Program-made: the position numbers and the translations under genes
The notes under the pieces: generated by a model
Seen by the model: the letters and a program-made list of their open reading frames with translations, nothing else
What the model was told of the DNA's origin: nothing
Databases searched by the model: none
Shown here: positions 15,960 to 23,936 of the stretch, piece after piece
Layout: each line of letters opens with the position of its first letter
How positions within the stretch are numbered: the first letter of the stretch is position 1
From: Actinomycetota bacterium
GTDB taxonomy: Bacteria; Actinomycetota; Acidimicrobiia; IMCC26256; PALSA-610
Assembly (NCBI GenBank): GCA_005773635.1
Contig: SXHN01000059.1
Location: forward strand, 1 to 62,341
DNA length: 62,341 bases
Direction: 5' to 3'

Positions 15960-17350
15960 GAGCGCTACAGCGTTACGCTCTCTGCGCGTCTTGGCTTTGG
16001 CGATTGTTCGCGATCGTCGTGATGGCAGCGTGTTGGTCAGCGCTGATCGGTGGTTCCACGACTGCTTCTGCGTATTCCAGTGGTGCGCTCGGGTCGGATC
16101 CCACAACCGTTGCGCCGCTGACCACCGTTGCGACAACGCCAGAACCGAAGCGCCCGAGTATAAACGGGACGTTGGTTGCCGGCGACCGTCCGGTTGTAGG
16201 GGTCAAGGTAACCGTTATGCAAGGCGGTGTGCTGATTGGCGCGGCTATGAGCGATAGTGCTGGCAAGTTTGCGATTGTTGTACCGAAACCAGGTGCTTTC
16301 GTGGTGGCCATCGACGTTGCAACCATTCCGCAAGGGTTCGCCCTGGCCGATCCGACGCGGTCTTCATTGCCCGACTATCGAGTGTTCGGTTCTTTCGCTC
16401 AAGTGGTTTCGTTCCCGTTCGCGGGAGAATCGAGTAGTGCCCCAAACCTCGAGCAACAAGGCGACGCGATCAGATTCTTACAGCTTGTCGTCGGCGGAAT
16501 TCGGTTTGGCTTAATCGTTGGCGTTTGTGCGGTCGGGTTGTCACTGATTTTCGGAACAACAGGGTTGGTGAACTTTGCCCACGGAGAACTGGTCACCTTC
16601 GGTGCCCTCGTGGCGTTCTTTTTCAACACGAATCGTGGCGGACCACGAGTTTCGTTGGTCTTCGCTGGAATATTCGCAGTCGTTGTTGGCGGCGCGTTTG
16701 GTGGTGCACTGCAACGTGGACTATGGCAACCTATTGAGAAACGCACTTCGAATGCTGCTCGAATGCTCGTGTCGATCGGTCTCGCGCTGTTCTTGCGGTA
16801 CCTATTTCAAGTCGTATTTACTGGTAATTCACGCACTTATCGACAGTATTCTGCGCAGGGTCCCTTCAAGATCGGACCAATCGAGCTTCCCGTGCGCGAC
16901 TACATCGTGATGGTGCTGTGTACAGTGGCGCTACTTTCGGTAGCGTTCGTGCTGCAGCGCACTCGGCTGGGGACTGCAATACGCGCGGTCGCCGACGAAA
17001 AGGAACTTGCAGCCGCGTCGGGTATCAACGTGCAACGAATCGTTACGTATGTTTGGGTTGCAGGGGCCGCGCTCAGCGCGCTGGGCGGTGTTGTGCTGGG
17101 GGTGACGGAGAGCGTGCAATGGAACATGGGGTTTCGTTTGTTGCTGACGCTGTTCGCAGCGGTCGTTCTCGGCGGTTTGGGTAGTGCCTACGGCGCGATG
17201 GCAGGTGGCATCGCGGTAGGGCTTGCGACAGAGGTCTCCACGTTCTGGTTGCCTGCTGATTACAAAATCGCGGTTGGTCTCGGCGTGCTTGTAGCCGTGC
17301 TGCTCGCGAGGCCGCAGGGGCTGCTGGGCATCCGCGAGAGGGTTGGCTGA
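15956..17350 (+). CDS. LivH-type ABC permease fused to N-terminal exported beta-sandwich domain
   Basis: Membrane subunit of a branched-chain amino-acid-type importer, 464 aa, far longer than the usual ~290. The permease proper runs from about residue 172 (RFLQLVVGGIRFGLIVGVCAVGL) with the hallmark GTTGLVNFAHGE at 200-211 and VLGGLGSAYGAMAGG. In front are a signal-type helix (16-40), a Thr/Pro linker (50-66) and a carboxypeptidase-regulatory-like domain at about 68-130 (INGTLVAGDRPVVGVKVTV ... SDSAGKFAIVVPKPG). The extra domain would lie outside the membrane. Start is GTG 15956. Operon with livM, livG and livF. Confidence 0.9.
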   Translation: MRALQRYALCASWLWRLFAIVVMAACWSALIGGSTTASAYSSGALGSDPTTVAPLTTVATTPEPKRPSINGTLVAGDRPVVGVKVTVMQGGVLIGAAMSDSAGKFAIVVPKPGAFVVAIDVATIPQGFALADPTRSSLPDYRVFGSFAQVVSFPFAGESSSAPNLEQQGDAIRFLQLVVGGIRFGLIVGVCAVGLSLIFGTTGLVNFAHGELVTFGALVAFFFNTNRGGPRVSLVFAGIFAVVVGGAFGGALQRGLWQPIEKRTSNAARMLVSIGLALFLRYLFQVVFTGNSRTYRQYSAQGPFKIGPIELPVRDYIVMVLCTVALLSVAFVLQRTRLGTAIRAVADEKELAAASGINVQRIVTYVWVAGAALSALGGVVLGVTESVQWNMGFRLLLTLFAAVVLGGLGSAYGAMAGGIAVGLATEVSTFWLPADYKIAVGLGVLVAVLLARPQGLLGIRERVG

Positions 17351-17351
17351 A

Positions 17352-18341
17352 ATGGATTGGACCCGCATACTTTCTGATGGCCTTCGTAGCGGGCTCGGAA
17401 TTAACGCTGCTGTATACGCGCTGGCGGCGGTCGGACTTAATCTTCAGTATGGCTATACGGGCTTGATGAACTACGGCCAAGCCGGATTCCTATTAGTGGG
17501 TGCTTACGGCACCGCAGTCACCGTCGATCAATGGGGCCTCCCGCTGCCGCTTGCTTTCTTATTTGGCATTGCGGCGGCAGTGGGATTTGGGTTACTCCTG
17601 GGGTTGCCGACGTTGCGGCTTCGGGCTGACTATCTCGCAATTGTGACGATCTCGGCGGCGGAAATTTTGAAGCTCTTGGTGAACACCCGTCAAGCCCAGG
17701 GATTGACCGGCGGGCCTCAAGGAATCAATGGATTCGCGAACGATTTTTTCGAATGGAATCCCATAGCGCAGGGTCGATACGGCTTCGGCGCGGTGAAGTT
17801 CTCTCATCGTGACCTTTGGGTGATTCTGGTGACGTGGGCACTTGTTGTTGTTGTGACGTTTGTGATGCGACGTTTGGTGCATAGTCCGTGGGGCCGCGTG
17901 TTGAGGGCGATTCGTGAAGATGAAGATGCGGTGAGATCGCTCGGCAAAAACGTCGTGGCCTACAAGATGCAGAGCCTTGTGCTCGGCGGTGCGATCGGTG
18001 GTCTCGCGGGCATCATGTTGGTGATGGACAAGCAATTTGTCGAGCCAAAGCTCTTTGAATCGGCGTTGACATTCTTCGTGTACGCGCTGCTGATCTTGGG
18101 AGGTCTTGCACGGCTCATGGGCCCGATCGCGGGCGGGATGTTGTTTTGGTTCTTCGTGTCAGGGTCGCAAGGATTTCTCATTGAAGCCGTTGACAACAAG
18201 TTCCTTGGTATCCACCATGTGTTACAAACCGATGACATTGGCCCAGTTCGATTCATGATCGTTGGGTTGCTCATCATGGTGCTCGTTGTTTTTCGTCCTC
18301 AAGGTGCATTCGGATCTCGCGATGACGTGAGGCTCCGGTGA
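17352..18341 (+). CDS. LivM-type ABC permease
   Basis: Second membrane subunit of the branched-chain amino-acid-type (HAAT) importer, 329 aa, about nine hydrophobic helices. GLNLQYGYTGLMNYGQAGFLLVGAY and GLPTLRLRADYLAIVTISAAEIL are typical of the family, as is the EAA-like loop REDEDAVRSLGKNV. Start ATG at 17352, directly behind the livH stop; an in-frame TTG at 17343 is less likely. Its stop overlaps the livG GTG (GTGA). Confidence 0.92.
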   Translation: MDWTRILSDGLRSGLGINAAVYALAAVGLNLQYGYTGLMNYGQAGFLLVGAYGTAVTVDQWGLPLPLAFLFGIAAAVGFGLLLGLPTLRLRADYLAIVTISAAEILKLLVNTRQAQGLTGGPQGINGFANDFFEWNPIAQGRYGFGAVKFSHRDLWVILVTWALVVVVTFVMRRLVHSPWGRVLRAIREDEDAVRSLGKNVVAYKMQSLVLGGAIGGLAGIMLVMDKQFVEPKLFESALTFFVYALLILGGLARLMGPIAGGMLFWFFVSGSQGFLIEAVDNKFLGIHHVLQTDDIGPVRFMIVGLLIMVLVVFRPQGAFGSRDDVRLR

Positions 18342-19201
18342 GTGGCGCCAATGAAAGCACGTTGAGTTCGGAGGTCGCTGCTGCGCGGGCCGCACTGCGG
18401 ATGGTTACTGGTGAACCGGGCGTCGCGAAGCCCGACTCGATCTTGATTGCCGACGGGATGCAACGAAACTTCGGCGGATTGGCCGCCGTCGATGTAGCGC
18501 ACCTCGAAATTCCTCGACACGCCATCACTGCATTGATTGGACCGAACGGCGCCGGCAAAACGACGTTATTTAACCTGCTTTCGGGCTTCGATACACCAAC
18601 TGCCGGACACTGGTCGTTTGACGGTCATCAGATCGAAGGGCTACGTGCCTACCGCATCGCACAGTTGGGGATGGTACGAACATTCCAACTCACAAAAGCG
18701 CTCAACGGTTTGACAGTCCTCGAGAACATGTTGCTTGCCGCCCGCGATCAAACTGGTGAATCACTGGTCGGCGCCTTCCGTCCCAGGAAATGGCGCAGAC
18801 AAGACGCGGAACATCGCACTCGGGCGATGGATCTCCTGCATCGCTTCAAATTGGACAGCAAGGCGGATGATTTCGCGGCGACACTTTCCGGTGGCCAAAA
18901 GAAGCTCTTGGAAATGGCACGTTCGTTGATGGTGGAGCCATCGCTGGTCATGCTTGACGAACCGATGGCTGGTGTAAATCCGGCGTTGGTCGAGAGCCTG
19001 TTGGAGCACGTGCAAGGCCTTCGCGATGAAGGTAGGACGGTTCTATTCGTCGAACATGACATGGATGTCGTGATGACGATCAGCGATTGGGTTGTCTGCA
19101 TGGCTGAGGGTTCGGTGATCGCCGAGGGAACTCCCGAATCAGTGGCAGCGAATGCCGAAGTGATTGACGCGTATCTGGGCCGCGTAGCGGGTGAATCATG
19201 A
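18338..19201 (+). CDS. LivG-type ABC transporter ATPase
   Basis: ATP-binding subunit of the HAAT importer, 287 aa. Walker A GPNGAGKTT at 68-76, ABC signature TLSGGQKK, Walker B SLVMLDEPMAGVNP and H-loop FVEHDMD. It has an extra ~35-residue N-terminal segment before the ATPase domain, longer than usual LivG; the start could be at an internal position, but GTG at 18338 gives the coupled GTGA overlap with livM. The C-terminus VIDAYLGR is the LivG family end. Overlaps livF start (ATGA). Confidence 0.92.
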   Translation: MSGANESTLSSEVAAARAALRMVTGEPGVAKPDSILIADGMQRNFGGLAAVDVAHLEIPRHAITALIGPNGAGKTTLFNLLSGFDTPTAGHWSFDGHQIEGLRAYRIAQLGMVRTFQLTKALNGLTVLENMLLAARDQTGESLVGAFRPRKWRRQDAEHRTRAMDLLHRFKLDSKADDFAATLSGGQKKLLEMARSLMVEPSLVMLDEPMAGVNPALVESLLEHVQGLRDEGRTVLFVEHDMDVVMTISDWVVCMAEGSVIAEGTPESVAANAEVIDAYLGRVAGES

Positions 19202-19977
19202 CCTCGGCGTCGACTGTCGCTGTAACGACGGACGCCGTGTTGGTCGCGCATGAGCTTGTCGGCGGCTACATCCCCGGTATCGATATCTTGCAAGGCAGCT
19301 CGTTGTACGTCGACGCCGGCGAACTCGTCGCGATCATTGGGCCGAATGGCGCCGGGAAATCGACGCTTGTCAAAGCTGTGTTTGGGTTAGTGACGATACG
19401 CAGCGGGACTGTAAAGCTCTTCGGACGCGATGTCACCAACGCCGGCGCGCATGAGTTGGTTTCGGCGGGAGTCGGCTACGTACCTCAAGTCCACAACGTT
19501 TTCGCGACCCTCAGTGTGGAAGACAATTTGCGCATGGGTTCGTTTCTGCGACCGAAGACGTTCGTCGCACGGCGCGACGCCATGGTTGCGCTCTTGCCTC
19601 GCCTCGGTGAACGCATCAATTCACGAGCAGGATCGTTGTCAGGCGGTGAGCGGCAAATGTTGGCGATGGGACGCGCTCTCATGATGGAACCGTCAGTGTT
19701 GTTGCTCGACGAACCATCCGCTGGGTTGTCGCCAATGATGCAAGACGACGTGTTTGAGCGCATCGCCGCGATCAGTGCTTCGGGGGTTTCGGTGTTGATT
19801 GTTGAGCAGAACGCTAGGCGTTGTTTGCGGATTGCCGACCGCGGTTACGTGCTCGACCAAGGGCGCAATGCCTACTCAGGGAGTGGGCAGGAGTTGCTGA
19901 ACGATCCCAAGGTGGTCGAGCTGTATCTCGGCAGTCTGAATGCCAGGGCGAATGATCAGGGGCCACCGCGCGGCTAG
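19198..19977 (+). CDS. LivF-type ABC transporter ATPase
   Basis: Second ATPase of the HAAT importer, 259 aa. Walker A GPNGAGKST at 48-56, YVPQVHNVFATLSVEDNL (the LivF-type Q-loop region), signature LSGGERQ at 147-153, Walker B SVLLLDEPSAGLSP and the C-terminal VVELYLG. Last gene of the run 15956-19977; a strong hairpin follows within 25 nt of the stop. Confidence 0.93.
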   Translation: MTSASTVAVTTDAVLVAHELVGGYIPGIDILQGSSLYVDAGELVAIIGPNGAGKSTLVKAVFGLVTIRSGTVKLFGRDVTNAGAHELVSAGVGYVPQVHNVFATLSVEDNLRMGSFLRPKTFVARRDAMVALLPRLGERINSRAGSLSGGERQMLAMGRALMMEPSVLLLDEPSAGLSPMMQDDVFERIAAISASGVSVLIVEQNARRCLRIADRGYVLDQGRNAYSGSGQELLNDPKVVELYLGSLNARANDQGPPRG

Positions 19978-19998
19978 AGCGAATGCGACTGGCGCGAA

Positions 19999-20024
19999 AG
20001 GGCCCCGACCGAAGTCGGGGCCCT
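19999..20024. terminator. Bidirectional terminator between livF and the binding protein gene
   Basis: Perfect 11-bp stem (19999-20009 with 20014-20024) and CGAA tetraloop, between two convergent genes. It can serve the liv operon on the plus strand and the binding protein gene on the minus strand. Confidence 0.82.
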
Positions 20025-20060
20025 GTGCAGTAGTTGTTAGTTGTGTGAATTGCTTCGAGA

Positions 20061-21380
20061 TCAGCCTTCGATCTTGATCTGTTCCACACCCTTGATGTTG
20101 CCAGGCGCACCCTTGTCGTCATATTCCCAGACGTCGTACACGCCATTGGACGGTTCACCGACATCGGTAAGATCGACGGGGCCTGACGCGCCGTCGTAAT
20201 CGATGTCTTCGCCCGCCTCAAGTGCATTGAGGCATTTGGCGTAGGTGTTGCACTTCGTGCCGCCTTGTGAAACCTCAAGCATCTTGTCCTTGATCTTTGC
20301 GGGATCATCAGAGCCTGCTGCCTGGGCGGCAAGAGCAGTAAGAATCGTGCAGTCGTAGTAGTACGACGAGAAAATCGGGTCGATCTTCTTTGCGGTAAAC
20401 GCTTCGGTGAACGGGCTGGTAACGCCTGCAGGTGCTGCTGCTGGTGCAGTGCCTTTGATCCCCTTTACGACTGCCGGGTTGGCCTCGTCAACGCCTTTGA
20501 AGAACGAAGACCCCTGCATTCCGTCAGCGGTGTAGATCTGGATCTTGTCGGGTCCGACGCCCTGAGCGATCATTTCTTTGACCACTTTGCCGCCATCGTC
20601 ATTGAATCCAATCAGGATGACCGCGTCGGGGTTTGCGGCTTTGACCTTGCTCACATCGGCTTTGAAATCTGTTGCAGCAGGGTCATACGCAGCATTGATG
20701 GCAACTTTCGCGCCGCCGTTCACGATCGCGTCTTCAAGTGCATCACCGAAGCCTGTGCCGTATGAGTCGTTGCGGGTCACGATCGCTGGGTTCTTCTTGC
20801 CGTCAGCTAGCACGACCTGGGCAAGTGCCGGACCCTGCAGTTTGTCGGCTGGGGCGGTGCGGAAGTAGTAGCCACCATCGTCTGCAGTCGAGAGCTCGGC
20901 CGAGGTGTTACTCCCAGAACATTGCACCACTCCAGCAGTCTTGACCTTGTCGAGAATGCCGAGCGCGGTTCCCGAACTTGCAGGGCCGATGATCGTGTCA
21001 ACTTTGTCGCTGTTGAGGAGCGTGTCGAGCGAGGTCCCGGCAACGTCGGCGCTGGTGCCATCGTCGGCGCGCTTGACAATGACATCTTTGCCGTTGACTC
21101 CGCCCGCAGCATTGATCTCATCGATTGCCATTTGTACTGGCGTATCGAGTGATTTCAAGATTGCTGACAGATCGCCTGATTGAGGGAGCAGCGCACCTAT
21201 GGTCAGAACGCCATCGATGTTGCCTCGATCGTTTCCGCCGCCTGCCGTCGTTGTGGTCTCGGCCGCGCTCGCGGTGGTTTCGCCACCGCCTTTGACTTCC
21301 TCTTTCTTGTCGCTGCCGCAGGCTGCAGCCAGGATCACGAAGACACCTGCTGCTGCCGTAAGGCGCAGTGATTTTCGCAT
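20061..21380 (-). CDS. Branched-chain amino-acid-type ABC substrate-binding lipoprotein (LivK-like)
   Basis: Extracellular receptor for the adjacent importer, 439 aa. Lipoprotein signal peptide with lipobox LAAAC (Cys21), Thr/Gly-rich spacer, then a Peripla_BP_6-type two-lobe domain: LTIGALLPQSGDLSAILKSLDTPVQMAI, GPASSGTALGILD, VTRNDSYGTGFGDAL. Ribosome binding site GGGAGA stands just before the ATG at 21380. Convergent with livF; having the receptor at the end and in opposite orientation suggests its level is set separately. The ligand may be an amino acid, a peptide, an amide or an urea-like compound. Confidence 0.9.
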   Translation of the reverse strand: MRKSLRLTAAAGVFVILAAACGSDKKEEVKGGGETTASAAETTTTAGGGNDRGNIDGVLTIGALLPQSGDLSAILKSLDTPVQMAIDEINAAGGVNGKDVIVKRADDGTSADVAGTSLDTLLNSDKVDTIIGPASSGTALGILDKVKTAGVVQCSGSNTSAELSTADDGGYYFRTAPADKLQGPALAQVVLADGKKNPAIVTRNDSYGTGFGDALEDAIVNGGAKVAINAAYDPAATDFKADVSKVKAANPDAVILIGFNDDGGKVVKEMIAQGVGPDKIQIYTADGMQGSSFFKGVDEANPAVVKGIKGTAPAAAPAGVTSPFTEAFTAKKIDPIFSSYYYDCTILTALAAQAAGSDDPAKIKDKMLEVSQGGTKCNTYAKCLNALEAGEDIDYDGASGPVDLTDVGEPSNGVYDVWEYDDKGAPGNIKGVEQIKIEG

Positions 21381-21470
21381 GTATTTCTCCCTAGAGTGGG
21401 TGGATGGTTACTGGCAGACGATAACGCGGGGCGGCTCCCCCGGGGTGGAACTTTGCACGGATTATCGCGA

Positions 21471-21476
21471 TACGAT
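21471..21476 (+). promoter_or_regulatory. -10 box of a probable leaderless gene
   Basis: TACGAT lies 7 nt before the ATG at 21484, with no Shine-Dalgarno between, as expected when transcription starts at the start codon. Confidence 0.35.
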
Positions 21477-21483
21477 CGTTTGC

Positions 21484-21687
21484 ATGAGTAAGCCAACTGC
21501 GCTCGAACATTTCCGCTTCGTCGGTGACAAACGCACCCAAATCGTCTACGACATGGACGAAATGGCAGCCAACCAAGCGGTTGCTGAAGCGGTCGCTGGC
21601 ATCTGTTCAGCCGAGACCTACGCCTGTTTTGGGCCCGACACGATCGACGAGGCTCGAAACCGGGGCTATAAGCCGTTTCGGAACTAA
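21484..21687 (+). CDS. Small conserved-looking protein (67 aa)
   Basis: Not recognised. The sequence is compact and mixed: a KRTQIVYDMDEM strand-like start, MAANQAVAEAVAGICSAETYACFGPDTIDEARNRGYKP. Two cysteines (ICS, YACF). The longer frame upstream is antisense to the binding protein gene and is rejected. No Shine-Dalgarno; a -10-like TACGAT at 7 nt suggests a leaderless mRNA. It is divergent from the LivK-like gene and its last 4 bases overlap the convergent DUF1802-like gene. Confidence 0.6.
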   Translation: MSKPTALEHFRFVGDKRTQIVYDMDEMAANQAVAEAVAGICSAETYACFGPDTIDEARNRGYKPFRN

Positions 21688-22268
21688 CTCGCGTCGGCGA
21701 GGCCGAGTGCGGCGCGGACACCCTGACGTCGGGCGGCGAACGCCTCGTCGCTGAGTGCAGGTTCACTCGTTAGCAGACGCGGATCCTGGGGAAGGTTTTC
21801 GAGATCGACCCAAGATGTACATCCGCCGTAGTTGCTTGCCCACGGGACCGTGAGCGGTGTTTCCAGCCGATGCGCCCGCAGGATCAGGACCCAAAGCGGA
21901 TCACGAGATTTCCAGGAAAACCGAGTGGTCGCGTAGTTGTCACTCCAAATCACTTTGGACGTGAGCGCGGCGATGACTGAGGCTTCGGTGATGCTGTGTG
22001 CTTCGATAATTTCGACCCAGCCATGGAGCGTGATGTCGCTTTCAGCGGGTGACCCGTCGGCGAGGTCTATCCAATGAGCGTAAGGGGTTTTAAGCAATTC
22101 GGCACGTTGATGCTCAACAGTGGGGTAGAGCCATGCGTCGCGCGTGCGCACTGCGAAGTGACGGCCGTCTTCGCGGAGTCCGCCCTTTCTCAAGTCGATG
22201 ATCTGTTCGCCTTCCATTAATGCGTGACAGATGACCGCCCATTCTTTCAGCGCTGGAGTTGAGGTCAT
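21684..22268 (-). CDS. DUF1802 family protein
   Basis: 194 aa. The start KEWAVICHALMEGEQIIDLRKGGLRE, the following FWLYPT-like AWLYPTVEHQRAELLK and the central ITLHGWVEIIEAHSI are the pattern of DUF1802, a cytoplasmic family without assigned function. ATG at 22268 is preferred over an extension to 22289. Gene is divergent from the alpha/beta hydrolase with only 24 nt between starts, so both promoters overlap. Nothing in the context suggests a role. Confidence 0.72.
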   Translation of the reverse strand: MTSTPALKEWAVICHALMEGEQIIDLRKGGLREDGRHFAVRTRDAWLYPTVEHQRAELLKTPYAHWIDLADGSPAESDITLHGWVEIIEAHSITEASVIAALTSKVIWSDNYATTRFSWKSRDPLWVLILRAHRLETPLTVPWASNYGGCTSWVDLENLPQDPRLLTSEPALSDEAFAARRQGVRAALGLADAS

Positions 22269-22292
22269 GGCGTGCGAGGATACCGGCAACGT

Positions 22293-23036
22293 ATGGAAGA
22301 GATCATTTCAGAAGGCCTGCGACTGAGTGCTCACTACGCTCGGCCCGCGAGTAACGCAAAACTACCGACGCTGCTGTTATTGCCGGGATTTCCCCGTGGC
22401 ACTGGGGGGGCCGCCATGTCGGGCAATACCTACCCGTTGTTCGCAGACCGCATTGCTCGTGATTCAGGTTGGGCTGCAATGACGTTTCAGTATCGGGGTA
22501 CTGGTTCGGCTGCTGGCGACTTTTCCATCGAGGGTTGGATGACAGATGTTGCGAATGCGGTCGCGGCGCTGCGAAGTCGCACCGACACACACGGCGTCTG
22601 GCTTGCCGGATTCCGACTTGGTGGAACTCTCGCGATTGCTGCCGCAGCAAGTGATCCTCTGATCCGGGGAATTGCAACGTTTGGCGCGCCTGCCAATCTC
22701 AGTACGTGGGTGCCGGATAGCCAGCGTTTTGCCGAGTATTGCCGTCGGGTGGGCGTGATTCAGACGGATGGATTCCCTGCGAACGCCGAAACCTGGGGTC
22801 GATCGATCGTCGACTTTGATGTTGTAGGTGCAGCAGGCTCTATTGCGCCACGGCCATGGATGTTGGTTCATGGTTCGCACGACGAAGTAGTGAATCTCGA
22901 CCACGCGCGCGATTTGCATCGAGCGTCACTTGCTAATGCTGAACTCCGAGTGATCGAACACGGCGCACATCGCTTGCGGCACGATCCGCGAGCAATTGCG
23001 ATGTTGCTGGGTTGGCTTGACCGTCAACTTGTTTGA
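22293..23036 (+). CDS. Alpha/beta-hydrolase fold protein with Ser-less nucleophile elbow
   Basis: 247 aa, alpha/beta-hydrolase of the short-chain, dienelactone-hydrolase-like type. Visible: LLLPGFPRGTGG (oxyanion strand), AAMTFQYRGTGSAAGDFS, WLAGFRLGGTLAIA where GxSxG is expected, VHGSHDEVVN (acid) and EHGAHRLR (His). The elbow reads G-F-R-L-G, so the catalytic serine is replaced by arginine, as in exosortase-associated hydrolase-like proteins. It may be a non-hydrolytic or differently catalysing member. Start ATG 22293. Tail overlaps the convergent rmd gene by 13 bases. Confidence 0.8.
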   Translation: MEEIISEGLRLSAHYARPASNAKLPTLLLLPGFPRGTGGAAMSGNTYPLFADRIARDSGWAAMTFQYRGTGSAAGDFSIEGWMTDVANAVAALRSRTDTHGVWLAGFRLGGTLAIAAAASDPLIRGIATFGAPANLSTWVPDSQRFAEYCRRVGVIQTDGFPANAETWGRSIVDFDVVGAAGSIAPRPWMLVHGSHDEVVNLDHARDLHRASLANAELRVIEHGAHRLRHDPRAIAMLLGWLDRQLV

Positions 23037-23923
23037 GTTAGCTCGTGGTCGTACACCGCTCGCAATGTTTCGGAGAGACTGAATTCCGGCTTCCAGCCGG
23101 TTCGGCGCTCGATATTTGTGGGGTCTCCTACGAGTCGTTCAACTTCAACTGGTCGGATGAACTCAGGGTCCGGTCGTAATTCCATCGGCCGGTCGGCGAA
23201 CGACATCATGGTGTTGGCGAGGTCACCGATGCGGTGCCCTTCGCCAGTAGCAATGTTGTACACCTCGCCCGGTTCTCCATGTTCCATCAGCAATCGATAC
23301 GCGCGCACGACATCGCGCACATCGAGCAGCTCTCGAATGGGTGTGAGATTTCCTACGGGTATGAAGTCGCGGCCTGCGCGCTGCGCCGCAACGATGCGAT
23401 GCGCCAATGCAGGTGCAATAAACGAAGGAGGCTGCCCTGCCCCGGTGTGGTTGAACGGTCGGGCCCGCACAGCTTCGAACCGGTGTCCGTACCAGGCTTG
23501 TTGAGCGAGGAGGCCTGCGGCCGCTTTGCTGGCGCCGTACGGCGTGGTCGGGCGCAATGGCGTCGTTTCCTTCAGCGGCACATCTTGAGCGTTGATCTTT
23601 CCGTACTCTTCGGAGCTGCCGACGATGAGGGCCCGTCGCACGCCCAACGCACGGCACGCGTCAAGCACGTTGAGCGTTCCTTCGACATTGACGCGCAGGA
23701 CTTCGGTGGCGGCATTCCACGAATCGCCTACGTGGGTGAACGCGGCGAGGTGATACACGACCTCAGGGCGCGATTGCTCGAAGTGCCGTAACACGTCGTC
23801 GGCATCGCGAATATCGAGACCCTGGATTCGGTCGAGAATGATTGGAACGTCGCCGCTCGCCTCGAGATGTGCCGCAAGGTATCCCCCCACAAACCCTGCG
23901 CCACCGGTGATGACTGCCCGCAT
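23024..23923 (-). CDS. rmd: GDP-4-dehydro-6-deoxy-D-mannose reductase (Rmd-like)
   Basis: NAD(P)-dependent sugar-nucleotide reductase expected to form GDP-D-rhamnose. The 299-aa SDR has TGGAGFVGGYLAAHL (GxxGxxG), the SSEEYG of this family in place of SSxxxYG, the catalytic YGASK (Tyr, Lys), ARPFNHTGAGQ and PIRELLDVRDVVRAYRLL, a close match to RMD. The first enzyme, GDP-mannose 4,6-dehydratase, is not in the window. ATG 23923; a longer frame overlaps the preceding GT and is rejected. Last gene of a minus-strand run from 32237 to 23024, which gives the sugar donor for the GTs above. A related epimerase such as GDP-fucose synthase is less likely. Confidence 0.82.
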   Translation of the reverse strand: MRAVITGGAGFVGGYLAAHLEASGDVPIILDRIQGLDIRDADDVLRHFEQSRPEVVYHLAAFTHVGDSWNAATEVLRVNVEGTLNVLDACRALGVRRALIVGSSEEYGKINAQDVPLKETTPLRPTTPYGASKAAAGLLAQQAWYGHRFEAVRARPFNHTGAGQPPSFIAPALAHRIVAAQRAGRDFIPVGNLTPIRELLDVRDVVRAYRLLMEHGEPGEVYNIATGEGHRIGDLANTMMSFADRPMELRPDPEFIRPVEVERLVGDPTNIERRTGWKPEFSLSETLRAVYDHELTQTS

Positions 23924-23936
23924 CGTGCCTCGTTGC

